This document shows positions 14,315 through 24,900 of a DNA stretch of 64,000 bases, piece by piece (within the stretch, counting starts at the first letter, position 1; every line of letters begins with the position of its first letter). The notes under the pieces are model-generated. The model saw only the letters and a program-made list of their open reading frames with translations, made no database searches and had not been told where the DNA came from. The DNA comes from Sordaria brevicollis (lineage: Eukaryota; Ascomycota; Sordariomycetes; Sordariales; Sordariaceae), in NCBI GenBank assembly GCA_033439795.1, contig JAUTDP010000005.1:2509001-2573000 (forward strand), written 5' to 3'. Made by a program: the position numbers and the translations under genes.

Positions 14315-15789
14315 ATGAGCAGCAGCAGTGGCGACGAGGGCGACCTCGATCTTTATGGTGAGGCAGCCGATTACCCTGTGACCGCCCTGCGGCCGGTTGG
14401 GTTCACCATGTACTAACTCATGTTCGTGTAGCCATCCTCGGCGTCGATAAGTCGGCTAGCCCAAATGACATCAAGAAAGCCTATCGCAAGGTAAGTCAAT
14501 GCACACATCTGTTCACGCCTTCCTGATATAATGCTGACTGATCGATTCTACAGCTTGCGTTGATCCACCATCCCGACAAGGTCCCCGAGGACCAGCGCCC
14601 CGAAGCCGAAGTCAAGTTCAAGGCCATCGCCCAGGCGTACGAAATTCTCAGCGATGAAGAGAAGCGCGAAATGTACGACGTCCACGGCATGGCTGCTTTC
14701 GACTCCTCGAGGGGAGGCGGTCACGGCGGCCACGGCGCCAACATGGACGACATCTTTGCCGCCATGTTCGGCATGGGTGGCATGGGAGGTATGGGTGGTA
14801 TGGGCGGCATGCCTAGACGCCCTAAGCGCAGCCCGGATGAGGAACAGCCCTACAAGGTCTCGCTCGAGGAGCTCTACAAGGGAAAGACTGTCAAGTTCGC
14901 TGCCGAGAAGCAGGTTGTCTGCCGTCAGTGCAAGGGCAGCGGTGCTAAGGAGAACGTGAAGCCCAACAAGTGCGAGCGCTGCAAGGGCCGCGGTCTTGTC
15001 GAGGCCTACCAGTCCATTGGCCCTAACATGGCCCGCCAGGTCGTCATTCCCTGCGATCACTGCTCTGGCTCTGGCATGCACTATAAGGAGAAGGACCGCT
15101 GCAAGAAGTGCAAGGGCAAGCGTACGTGCAAAGAGACCAAGGCTCTCGAGCTCTATATTCCCCCTGGTTCCATGCAAGGCGATAGAATCGTCTTGGAAGG
15201 AGAGGCAGATCAGCTGCCGGACCAGGCGCCAGGAGACCTCATCTTCCACCTTGTCGAGGAGCCTCATGACGTGTTCACACGCATCGGCCATGACCTCTCA
15301 GCCGACCTCAAGGTCACACTTGTCGAGGCCTTGAGCGGCTTTTCGCGTGTTGTTGTCAAGCACCTTGACGGCAGAGGCATTCACATCGACCACCCTCGTG
15401 GCAAGGTTCTCCGTCCCGGTGACGTCCTCAAGGTCGCCGGTGAGGGTATGCCCGTGAAGAAGAGTGATATGAAGGGTGATCTCTACCTCGTTGTGAAGAT
15501 TGAATTCCCTGAAGATGGTTGGATGCAGGACGAGAGCCAGTATGACGCTTTGGCGAAGCTTCTTCCTCCTCCTGGCAAGCCCATCGAGGCCGAGGAGGTC
15601 GATGATGTGGAGTATGAGTCTGGAGCCGATATTGAACAGGTAAGATGATTCCCCATGTACATGAAAGAAGATCTTGTTGCTAATACTTGTCCCTAGATGG
15701 GCGCTCACCAAGGTGACCCGCGCTACGGCAACGACTGGGAAGATGATGACGACGAGGAGGATGCTGGTCCTCAGTGCGCTACCCAGTAA
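14315..15789 (+). CDS. XDJ1: Type I DnaJ co-chaperone with C-terminal CaaX box (Xdj1/Ydj1 type)
   Basis: This is a J-protein that stimulates Hsp70 ATPase and presents unfolded clients. Four exons give 426 aa: 14315-14357, 14432-14490, 14554-15639 and 15697-15789. The J domain starts [21 protein letters not shown] and has the HPD triad at residues 40-42. A Gly/Met-rich linker with tandem GMGG units follows (about 106-120). The zinc-finger region (157 to about 224) shows [24 protein letters not shown] and CKKCKGKR. Substrate-binding domains follow ([42 protein letters not shown]). The last exon adds an acidic tail and ends CATQ, a CaaX box that predicts farnesylation. The J-domain wording ([15 protein letters not shown]) is closer to fungal Xdj1 than to Ydj1, so the symbol is tentative. 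Confidence 0.88.
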
Positions 15790-16944
15790 AGAAATATGCG
15801 CTCCATAGGGAGTGCTATATACCTAGAGCATTCGTGAAGTCTACATCAGCGTCGTCCCTCGATGAGAAAAACGCGCCCAGTCTCGACTTGGCGTGAGTGG
15901 GACAGGCCAGGACTTGACGGTCGCCCAGCTGCCGCACCGCGAACGCACGACCAGAGCAGCTGTGCCCTTTCAGCCCTCTTGCGGTTCGTCTAGCTCTGCT
16001 GCGGAGCGGTCCAGCAGTTACATGCTTAGGAGCATCGCCTAGCCAGGTTGGATAAGAGAACGGCAAGTTCCCCTGATTCGGTGGCCCATTTGCTCCTACT
16101 GTCATAGGGCATGGCAGGTTTGGGAGGTGAAGGTCAACATGGAGATTTGACCGTTTCTACAACGTTTGAATGGCTATGAGGGAGGCAGCACGCTTGTAGA
16201 CGTGAAGCATGATTACCCACCACTCACCCGGAGCCATCGCTTTCTTCAGCTTGGTCCATAGATTCTTTTCGAATGTTCAATACCCAGCGATATGATGGCG
16301 GATGAATAAAAGTTGACTGTAAAGGAACCTGAGTGAAATGCTTGATTTTGACTTTTTGTTGAAAGGGTTCCAACGTTGATGCTGAACTGTAAACGATGAT
16401 GCTTATCGTCCGAGTGGGTCTATGTCATGTGCTTGATCTCAGGAGGTCGAACTGGAGTAGATTGTCGGGTCATAATTGTCGAGGTACGTAGCAACTCGAC
16501 GAGTTTTTTGCAAACGTGTCTGTGAAGCGACAATAATTACCTAGAGAGATAGTTTCGACAGTCGTCTGCCTTAGTAGGGGTGATAGGGTGGTCGTGGGCA
16601 AGACGCACCGCGTACAAAGAAAGTGAAAGGCAGCTCCGATGGACTGAGACGGCTGGGCGCCATGTCCAGGTGCGGCTTGACTGCCAAGACTTACAACTGC
16701 CACCCAGATGGTGACCCGCATCGGCCAAATTTGGACCAATCACAGCACTGTTCCAAGCCTCGCCTTAACAATTTCGCACAGCCCTAAGCCCACCAGCTAC
16801 ACTTTCTCGATTTTTTTCCCCCAGGTCCCGCCGTGACGCTGCCCGCCGAAACAGTCCCCCATCACTCGATAACAGACAGTCAAGGTAGGCACCCTCGTTC
16901 AATCGTGTTTTCAGTAACGAAGCAATTCTAACAGCATATTCAAG
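15790..16944. other. Intergenic region between XDJ1-like gene and RPL32
   Basis: This 1.15 kb stretch lies between two genes in the same direction. The proximal part should be the DnaJ 3' UTR, the distal part the RPL32 promoter. No ORF shows coding character. Confidence 0.5.
16735..16742 (+). promoter_or_regulatory. Possible CCAAT box upstream of RPL32
   Basis: The sequence ACCAATCA lies about 205 bp before the RPL32 start codon, where a CCAAT-binding complex site would be plausible. It is a short match found by eye and not proof of function. Confidence 0.25.
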
Positions 16945-17849
16945 ATGGTTGCCGCCAAGAAGCACGTCCCTATCGTCAAGAAGCGTACGTTTATCCTCAA
17001 TTCCGCGATTCCGACCGACGAAAAATGGAAATCCCCTCGCTAGCACGAGCTCGAGGGGCCGACAACTCCATCGCCGCCGTTTCCCGACACAAATCGACGA
17101 GATACCGATGCGAATATCAATGGAACAGAAATGTTGACGAATTTTTTTTGGTGAACAGGCTCTAAGGGCTTCATGCGCCACCAGAGTGATCGCTTTATGC
17201 GTGTGGACTCGGCATGGCGCAAGCCCAAGGGTATCGATAACCGCGTCCGCCGTCGCTTCAGGGGCACTCTTGCTATGCCCTCGGTACGTTTGGCCTCAAT
17301 CCAGTGGTGGTGGAAGTGGTGGTGGAATGCGGAGCGAAACTTGGACGGGGACTGCAGAACTGGATTGTCCCAAGTCTCCGAACGGGGATCGCTCCGCGGG
17401 TGATCGTTGGGATAACGATTGGGAAGTCGAAACCGGTCAAATGGCTAACCAGACGCGACTTGTTTCGCGCTTCTAGATCGGCTATGGCTCCAACAAGAAG
17501 ACCCGCCACATGATGCCCTCCGGCCACAAGGCCTTCCTCGTCTCCAACGTCAAGGATGTCGAGCTCCTCCTCATGCACAACAAGACCTACGCTGCTGAGT
17601 ACGTTACCTCGAAACACACACTTCCCCGAGAACAGCAGGCCGAATGGAAATCGTCGAGTCGCCCTTCGGAGACTCCCTGGGAGACGATTGCGACTGGCAT
17701 GGGGGAATCAGTAGTCCGTCGCTAACATGCTATATTATAGGATCGCCCACAACGTCTCTTCCCGCAAGCGCATCGAGATCATTGCTCGCGCTAAGCAGCT
17801 CTCCGTCAAGGTCACCAACGCCAAGGCCAAGGTTACCACCGAGGTCTAA
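16945..17849 (+). CDS. RPL32: 60S ribosomal protein L32 (eL32)
   Basis: This is a structural protein of the large cytosolic ribosomal subunit. Four exons give 131 aa: 16945-16984, 17159-17283, 17477-17598 and 17741-17849. The three introns (174, 193 and 142 bp) all start GTACGT, a strong and uniform donor. Hallmarks of eL32 are present: [71 protein letters not shown] and a basic C-terminus ending [12 protein letters not shown]. The length matches the family exactly. I searched the introns for C/D-box snoRNA signatures (RTGATGA with CTGA) and saw none. Confidence 0.96.
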
Positions 17850-20358
17850 ATCTTCCTGTCTTCATCGTCATAAGGGGGCACTTTTTTCGTCATGTGTGAT
17901 TTTGGGAGCATCTCAAGGCGGTCTCAACGGGAAATGGGTTCTGCTTTCTTTGGTCAGCGGGTTTTCTGCTAGCAACCAATCCAGGCTAGTGAAAATACAA
18001 AACGCGGCTTGCTTGTCAAGGCACACATACGAAAACCAGGCATTTACCACCACCGGCTAGGCACACAAACAACGGACGGGAACGGGCGTTGTGATGAGGA
18101 ATTGAACAGCCACCCAGCTGGCTGCTCGCCTTTATCTTGCGGTCTCTGAGATATGGGACCGCATTGCACGGACAGAAGATACTGAAATGATACCAGACCA
18201 ATTTGACGTCATGCAGGGTCCAAACCGATGTGTTTTTGCGAAAGGTACTAAGTGAACTGAATACCGATGGCTGAGAATTGGGCCGGCTGTCCGCTTCCGC
18301 CTGCCATTGCCCTCACCAGTTTGGACGTTCAAGACGGATGCCAAGCTGGATCAAAAAATTCAAGGCTGATTAGTTACCTCACTTCCGTAATCAATAACGA
18401 CGGATGCATCCTGACTGTCTCGTTCGGGGGTTTACGCTGACCTACATCATGGGTCTAACAAAAGAGGCAAGCCGCCAAAGCTTCAGGTTAGCCGCTGTGT
18501 GTTCATGTTGATGTTTTCTCCCCGGTCCTGCTTGGTACATGTCTCCGTCAACACAGATGCCAATACGTCCTATGTAACTTGATCACCGCAACCACACCCG
18601 CCTTTTCGGAGTTAACACTTACTTTCCAGTAGGGCTTTCACATCAAAACAAAACATTATCAAGCGCAGATCTTAACAGCACGGCAAGTTTCAAGTGTCCA
18701 CTGAAGCATCACGACGAAAAGCCCGGCTTCGGCGTAACCTACCCAGGCAATCCGAAGGCCGGAGTGTACAATGGTCATAGGGCCAAAAAAACGAAGTTCT
18801 CTTTTCCCATTTTCCGCCACAGGAAGTTGACTGGTAGCGGTAGACCAAAAGTAGGATTGCCCACATGGACACTCTTATTTGTTACACCAATTCCCACTGT
18901 AATGGATGGACTCGTTAGACCCATTCATTACCTATCGAAAGAAAAATGATTTAGTTCTAGCCGCTATATCTGCGCGTAGCGTATGTAAATTTGTTGCCAC
19001 CCCGAAGCCGATGTGGAAGGAGGAGTCCAAGGATAAAGGACATATAATCGCGTCCCAAAGCAGTTATTCCTTAGTCAACGTCTGAAACGAAAGGGAGTCT
19101 ACGCACATGTAGAAGTGAGAAAGACCACTAATGCCGTGGAATAGCACACCTCTTTCTGCTTTACTTCGAGCCATATGGACTTACACATGGCGGAATTAAC
19201 CTGGGGAGAAAAAGAGAAATTTGTAGTAAGTAGATAGTAGTAATGTTCATAGTTATGGGTATAGAACATCTCGCCAAAGGATTATGAGATTGGGCGGCTG
19301 TGTTATCATCTAGCGTCGTCATTCGTATACCTGTGGTTAGTGGACTCGGGACCGTACAAACTTACGGATGTCCGAAGGATGATGACTAGAGTTTGTTAAA
19401 TGGAATTCTGTTGGGTGAAGAACGACGACTGAACTGCGGGAGGCAAGGAGTTTTGGCATTGGAGAAAGATACAGAGGCTCTGGATTGCCATATGATACAA
19501 TGGCCTTCGAGAGATCATGCTTTTTTATTATCGCAGCTTGTGGAAGCTGGTACTATTGGCTTGCTGCGGTGTTCTCCATCAGATTATAAGAGTGCCGGTT
19601 CATCGTCATCATTTTTTTTTTTTTTTGTGTCTTTGAATTCCTCTTGGTATGACTTGAGGGGTTGCGATTGGTTTTCATTCACAAAAACCGTCAAAATTCA
19701 TTCTCGTGAGTGAGCTTGAACGGATCGATGAGATCAAACCCTGATTTATTACCAAGAATTGGAGATTGCTCAGACCATCAGAGACTGAATCCTAGTCTTG
19801 AAATGGCAGTTGATGACTAGGAAACCCAAGCCATTAGGAAAAAGGTGGATTTCGAGACCTAACGAGCAGCATATCCAACTCTCTCGGGGATCGCAAAGTG
19901 CCGAAACATATCACGACATGTACTTGACCAGTACAATTACCTACAAACCGTTCCTAAGCCCGGACCCATCTGCCTACTACATAATAGCGTGGTTCACACA
20001 AACGTAAGGCTGTCTGCCCATGTGGTTCGGTGTGCTCTCCGGGATCTTCTGCTTCTCGTTTACTTCCGTGTCAATCCGGTTACACCACCCGTTTGGTGAA
20101 AGCGGAAACCACGCGCGCCGGTTCCCGAACAGTTGGAACCAGCCTCTTACACCAGTCTCGCTCTCCATTTTGCGGGGTTGAACTAGAAAAGCTGCATGGG
20201 TTTGCAAAGACTTTGTCCGACTGGTCAGACGCAATTTCCATTATTCACGGATTCGGGGGCGAGCGGGAAAGCCAGAAGGCATGACGGAAACATGTGACTT
20301 TTGTTATACAAGAAAAAAAGAAGGGTCCCCTAGCTCTAGCCACTTAGATTGCGCGCTA
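17850..20358. other. Convergent intergenic region, RPL32 to BNA5
   Basis: This 2.5 kb stretch lies between two gene 3' ends. Only ORFs of 60-106 codons occur, none with recognisable domains; one includes a translated T15 run (19612-19626). I see no tRNA-like or 5S-like sequence. Transcribed non-coding RNA is possible but not visible from sequence alone. Confidence 0.5.
19612..19626. repeat. T15 homopolymer
   Basis: An uninterrupted run of fifteen T residues lies in the RPL32-BNA5 spacer. Confidence 0.9.
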
Positions 20359-21914
20359 CTACTTGGTGGCCACCTCCAGTGCCGCCGAGAAGGCTTCTAC
20401 GAACTGTACGCAGTCGCTAAACGAGTTATACAACGGAGCCGGTGCGACCCGGATGACATTTGGCCTCCGCTCGTCCACGATAACTCCGCGCGCCTCGAGC
20501 TCCTTCATGACGGTGTCTAGGATACCCTCAGAGAGCATGAGACTGAGCTGGGCGCCTCTCTCCTCGGGCCTGGACGGGGTGATGATGCGGAAGTGAGCGC
20601 GGTCTTCCTCCTTCATCTGGCCGAGAGTGGCCTCGAGGAAGTTGGTCAGCTTGAGGGACTTGCTCCTCAGCGCCTCCATACCGCCCGCCTCCTGGAAGAT
20701 CTCCAGGGAAGCGCTCAGGCTGGTGATGTCCAGAATACTGGGGTTGCTCAGCTGGAAGCCAGCCGCGCCCGCCACGGGGTGGAACTTGTTGGCCATGACA
20801 AACCTCGTCTTCTTGTCGTTTCCCCACCAGCCTGCGAGACGGTTGTTGTAGCCCTCCTCCGGCTTCTCGTCCGTGATCTCCTTGGTCACGACGCTGTTGT
20901 TGGTGTGGACGAAGAGACCGCCGATGCATCCAGGCCCGCCGTTGAGGTACTTGTAGCTGCACCAAGCTGCCGCGTCTACTCCCCAGTCATGAAGATAGAG
21001 CGGCACGTTACCTACCGCGTGGGCGAGATCCCAGATGACGAAGATGCCGTGCTTGTGGGCAAATGCTGTGATAGCGGGAATGTCAAGCAGCTGACCCGTG
21101 TAGTACTGGATACCGGGGAGCAGGAGGAGAGCTGTTGTGTCAGCATGAGCCGAAATTACGGACAAGATCTCTTCGGTGCTCATAATGTTGTCCTTGGAGG
21201 ATGAGTTTATGAGAACCATGGACTTCTCAGTCGATAAGCCATGATGGCGAATCTGAGTCTCGACCGCAAACTAGAACCATTATGGTCAGTCATCCAGCTG
21301 TAGGCCTTGACAAGTGGCGAAGTTGTTCGGAGGGGTTATTTACATGGTCACTAGGGAAAGCCTTGTTTTCCAAAATGATCTTATGGCGACCATTGATATC
21401 AGGGCGGTAAAAGGCAGACATCAACAGGTGGATGTTGGCAGTCAGGGTCTGCATGACAGCCACCTCGGACGCATCGGCGCCGACGACGGGAGCAATGAGC
21501 TCTGCAGCTTTGGCATCGGCATCCAGCCACGTCGGAAGAGGGGACTCTTCAAGGGGCTTGAAATGGCCCTGCACTCCTTGAGTGGCCCAGGTGGTGAGAT
21601 ACTGGTTGAGACGGGTGACGGTTCTCTTGGGTTGAACACCCAATGAATTGCCGCAGAGGTAGATGCTCTTGGCATCATCCTCCAACGCTGGCAAGGAGGC
21701 TAGAACCAAGCATTAGCCACCATCTCGGTGAGCCTCAGCGGGACTTGTCTTATTCATGGTTGGCGATCAAACCTGGGTGAGAGTTGGCCAAGCGGGAGCT
21801 CGCTATTTGGGCCTTGGTAGGAATATTGAACTCATCGCGGATGAAGGCGATGGGGTCCTCCTTGTCCAGGGCCTCTGCCTGTTTCCGGGCGTTTTGAACC
21901 GCTGCAGAACTCAT
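20359..21914 (-). CDS. BNA5: Kynureninase (tryptophan to NAD pathway)
   Basis: This PLP enzyme cleaves kynurenine and 3-hydroxykynurenine to anthranilate and 3-hydroxyanthranilate plus alanine. Three exons give 469 aa from the ATG at 21914: 21914-21773, 21699-21344 and 21270-20359. Diagnostic blocks: SIYLCGNSLGVQPK near the N-terminus, VGADASEVAVMQTLTANIHLL, ENKAFPSDHFAVETQIRHHG joined across intron 2, and IWDLAHAVGNVPLYLHDW (Asp247, His250). The PLP lysine is Lys273 in SYKYLNGGPGCIGG. FHPVAGAAGFQLSNPSI is also typical. An alternative ATG at 21998 lies in frame upstream and would add 28 residues including KEKKK. The A-rich tract just before the 21914 ATG makes the shorter form more likely. 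The length fits fungal kynureninases. Confidence 0.94.
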
Positions 21915-24900
21915 GTCTTTTTTTTTTTCTTTTTCACTTGGTGAGTGAAGTGTGGTGGGACGGTTGTCGTTGTTGGTGGACCACGATGAAGCAGTCATGA
22001 AGTTGTGTGAGGCTCTTGCATCATCGCTATCGACCAATTACCTTTTCCCAAAGAGGAAACGACGTGGCCCACCTTTCCCGCTGCCATCGGCTGGCGTGGC
22101 CCCGTGAGTGCCCCTCACCGTCCCGCACCAACTGTTCCCGTCGTTTGTGACGGATTGGCGGGACTGTTGTTGAACGGTGGGGCAGACCTCCATGGCCCTG
22201 AACCAAAAAAAAAGAAAGATTCCCGTTTCCATCAGTTTTCTCCCGATCTCAATGGAACGCTGTCAGTTGCCAATTCGTCAGTCACCAAAACTTTCCCGCC
22301 GCCAATCTGCAACAGACGACGTTCAATGAAGGATATGAAACCCACGTGGTGACTTCCTTTTATGCCATAGGCACTAGACCGGCAGCTTCCAGTTGTTTCA
22401 CCGCTCACCCCCCGGACATTTCGTTGACGGTCAACGCCCGAGGAGGCTGCGAGAGGCACCTCACGATCACCTCAAATCTCCATGGGGTCGTCAAGCACTG
22501 CGTTCCATGCACGCAAGCTATCAATATGCGAGAGTCAAGTCTCGTGAACCCCGGGAGCCGACATGGAGTTTGAAAGGCGACATCTCTCCACAGCATCAGC
22601 GTCATCGTCTCCGCATATCCCGCAATGTAGGTGCAACATTGGTGGCGCCTTGTCGTGAGAGAAAGTGCCAGCAATGACTCAGGGCCTGTTTGTCGAAAAT
22701 TGATGTTGTAACGAAAGCTCTCAAAAGGCCAGCCAGCCTAGAGGTAGGATATGCGGCTTCCCAGCATTCTTATTCTTGAGGGCAGCTCGCTGGTACAGGC
22801 TTTTCAATGTCAGAGACGGTTCAGAAAAGGGACATGATGGTCTTTGAACTCCAAGCTCACTCGAAACTCTAACAAGCCAGGCGCCAAAAGTGATTGACTC
22901 TTTAGGGGTATATGGTACACCGTAAGACAGATCCACGAGGGTTCTCTCGGGTAGATCAGCAGATCGGAATGTCTACCGTGGGAAATAAATCTTTGATCAG
23001 CTGAGCAAAGGTTGAATGTTGAATGAGGCAACAGTATGGGCAATGAGACACGAGGGCAATCGCCTGTCCATTGCTCATTTTGAGTCTCGGACTTTCGGGA
23101 ACATGCTTGGACGCTGTGGATTCGTCCCGTGGCGGTGCTCCCCGTCTTTGTTTCGTGTCGAGAAAAGAGCTGAGGAGTACGTTTTCTCAACATTTGGGAA
23201 GCTGTCTCAGTTAGTCCAGGAGTCAGGGCTCAGGGGTGAAACCAAAAGTTCTGGATATGAGCAGTTGAAATATTTAGAATGGCAGGCCAGGATGTTGGGA
23301 CCTTTTGGGTCTGGGGAAAACGCCTGGATGGCTTGGCGGGCTCAGGCGGGATTGGACAATGCCAACGGCCGGCCAAAATTCCATGAAGCCAAGCTCCCGT
23401 GACCTGTCAGGTCTGTTTTGGTCGAATTTCAGAACGCCCCATCAAGCATGTCCATGAGGCACGAGATCAACAGAACTTTCGTCCCTGACAGGAAACCCCA
23501 ATTTCTGCCAGCCTGCCAGCCCGCCAGCCCTCCCGTAAGCGCAGCTCGGAAGCGACGGTGTCACCAGGGGCAAGACTTGCCTCTACTCGGTAGGCGATCC
23601 GGAAGGTAGAGGCTGTCGTGATCCCCGGGGGCCCGTTACAGCACATCAGCGGTCAGGCTTAGAAAGAGAGGCGCGGTAGGCGGAGATCCCCATACGGAAC
23701 CTCGTCGACCCCGTACCAAGCGCGCAAGTTTTGGGCTTAGTCCTGCAACGAGAGCCAACTTCAGGATCCCGTGCGACGTCAGGGCAGTCGAGATCAAAGG
23801 CCAGATAGTTTCTATTACCCCCAGATTACTTGATGGCGTCTCCAGCACACACGGACCGGCTTAAAGAAGTACGATTTTGGAAAAAGCTGGGGGTAATGAA
23901 AACCAGCGGGACAACCACTCAGCAGCCGCCGTGGGTCCCGACTATTCCAACGGAGCCGGTCTAGAGAAACAGGGAGTGATGGCGGAGTTGTACAGGGCCG
24001 GCAGGGAGCTCCAACTCCTCCAACTTTTACGTACTGGGGGCCATCACGGGACCAACTTTGTTTGAAACCTCTACGGCCACAGTTTGGTTTTCCACAATTC
24101 GACGACGAAGTTCAGAGGCTCCAGAACACCGATGAGGCCAGTATACACGTCTATGATGCCAGTAAGCGGTTTTTGGCCCGCTGGATTCTCAATGGCCTAG
24201 CCAAGAGGCGGTAAAGAAGCACACGGCGTCACACAACATGATCGATGTTGACGAAATCCACCGGCAGCACCACCTCCTGTCGAAGTTCTGCCTCCATCTC
24301 ACCACGGTATACCTACCTAGTGTGAGTGCTTCTACAGGGCTGCATGCGATGCAAAAATCTCTTCCAGTCCAGCTGCCATATCGAGCACGAAATCCGGGAT
24401 ACAAAGCATCGAATACTGTGGAGGTACTTCTTTGTCTCCTTTCCCATCTGCCCACCGAGCGACTGAAGCTGAGAGGCCAATGTCGCGATCTCCACCGATA
24501 ACATCCAACTTCGCACGGTGCACATTACGACACTGGGTACCGACGGGGCAAACTGCACCAGAAAACCTGAACGCTTGCTTCCAGAACGTGCTCGACGGGC
24601 GATCCCCCCTATGGCCGGCTTTCATGCTGGTGGTAAGAAGCGGGACAATCGTGGTGAACAAGTGTCTACTTTTGCTTTGCTTTTTTGGAGAAAATATTCG
24701 ACCAGTTGACCACTTGACAAGCATCAATGCTCAGGGGTTTGCTGCCGTATGGAAGTCGCTTACCGGTGCGGTGACATGGACATGGCCACGGGTGCTCATA
24801 GGTATAGCAAGTGGAAGAGCTTTACCGCACGAAAGAATTGCGTCCGTTGATGAAAGTGAGGACGGCAGAGAGGGCACGAAGAGGAGTCATGACAGCTTCG

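Noticed and set aside
14548..15291. 247-codon frame antisense to the DnaJ gene
   Set aside because: Shadow frame; zinc-finger and J-domain motifs are on the plus strand.
16985..17740. snoRNA within RPL32 introns
   Set aside because: No RTGATGA/CTGA pair or H/ACA layout could be seen in the three introns.
20593..21204. 203-codon frame antisense to kynureninase
   Set aside because: Shadow frame; the PLP-lysine block is on the minus strand.
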